From: an uncultured Prevotella sp.
Lineage (GTDB): Bacteria; Bacteroidota; Bacteroidia; Bacteroidales; Bacteroidaceae
NCBI GenBank assembly: GCA_900762125.1
Contig: CAAFFL010000256.1
Span: 1 to 6,000 of the forward strand
Length of the DNA stretch: 6,000 nucleotides
Reading direction: 5' to 3'
Shown here: one piece after another, positions 5,952-6,000 of the stretch
Layout: each line of letters opens with the position of its first letter
Position numbering within the stretch: the first letter of the stretch is position 1
Program-made: the position numbers and the translations under genes
The notes under the pieces: generated by a model
The model's database searches: none
What the model was told of the DNA's origin: nothing
The model's input: only the letters and a program-made list of their open reading frames with translations

Positions 5952-6000
5952 AGTATTTTACATGAATTTGAAAGGTAAATCCGGTTTTCTAGAACTTAGA

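Overview
The window looks like a chromosomal segment of a Bacteroidales bacterium, most likely Prevotella or a close relative from a gut or rumen. The sequence evidence is of three kinds. TAnnTTTG promoter boxes of the Bacteroidetes type precede several transcription units on both strands. Most starts have weak or no Shine-Dalgarno sequence. The proteins also resemble Bacteroidales families: a GH43 enzyme, a hexameric glutamate dehydrogenase, a ChuR/anSME-type radical SAM protein and a short C-terminal tail of the 'IFSLNG...RGIYIV' type. The genus is inferred from remembered family sequences, not from a search.

Layout. Bases 2-691 hold the 3' part of a GH43 glycosidase gene that begins before the window. 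After a 251-base gap with a Bacteroidetes promoter comes an intact glutamate dehydrogenase gene (gdhA, 943-2277), closed by a strong intrinsic terminator (2304-2330). A second promoter (2434-2464) drives an intact AEC-family permease (2498-3418). The stretch 3412-3944 holds two gene relics: the last ~59 codons of a GH3 beta-glucosidase (stop at 3600) and a radical SAM sulfatase-maturase gene whose two ends survive in frame while most of the middle is gone (3675-3944). A near-perfect 15-bp inverted repeat (3613-3648) overlaps the -7 box before this shrunken gene. Only 41 bases after it starts an intact secreted type-B carboxylesterase (3986-5626). Convergent to it, on the minus strand, is a third relic (5671-5897): a signal peptide and a secretion-type C-terminal tail in different frames with no body between them.

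Functional picture. GH43, the GH3 remnant and the secreted esterase fit a polysaccharide-degrading lifestyle. GdhA handles ammonium assimilation and is a separate unit. No undescribed multi-gene system is apparent. The most unusual content is the group of end-retaining gene relics and the palindromic promoter that may now serve the esterase through the relic maturase ORF.
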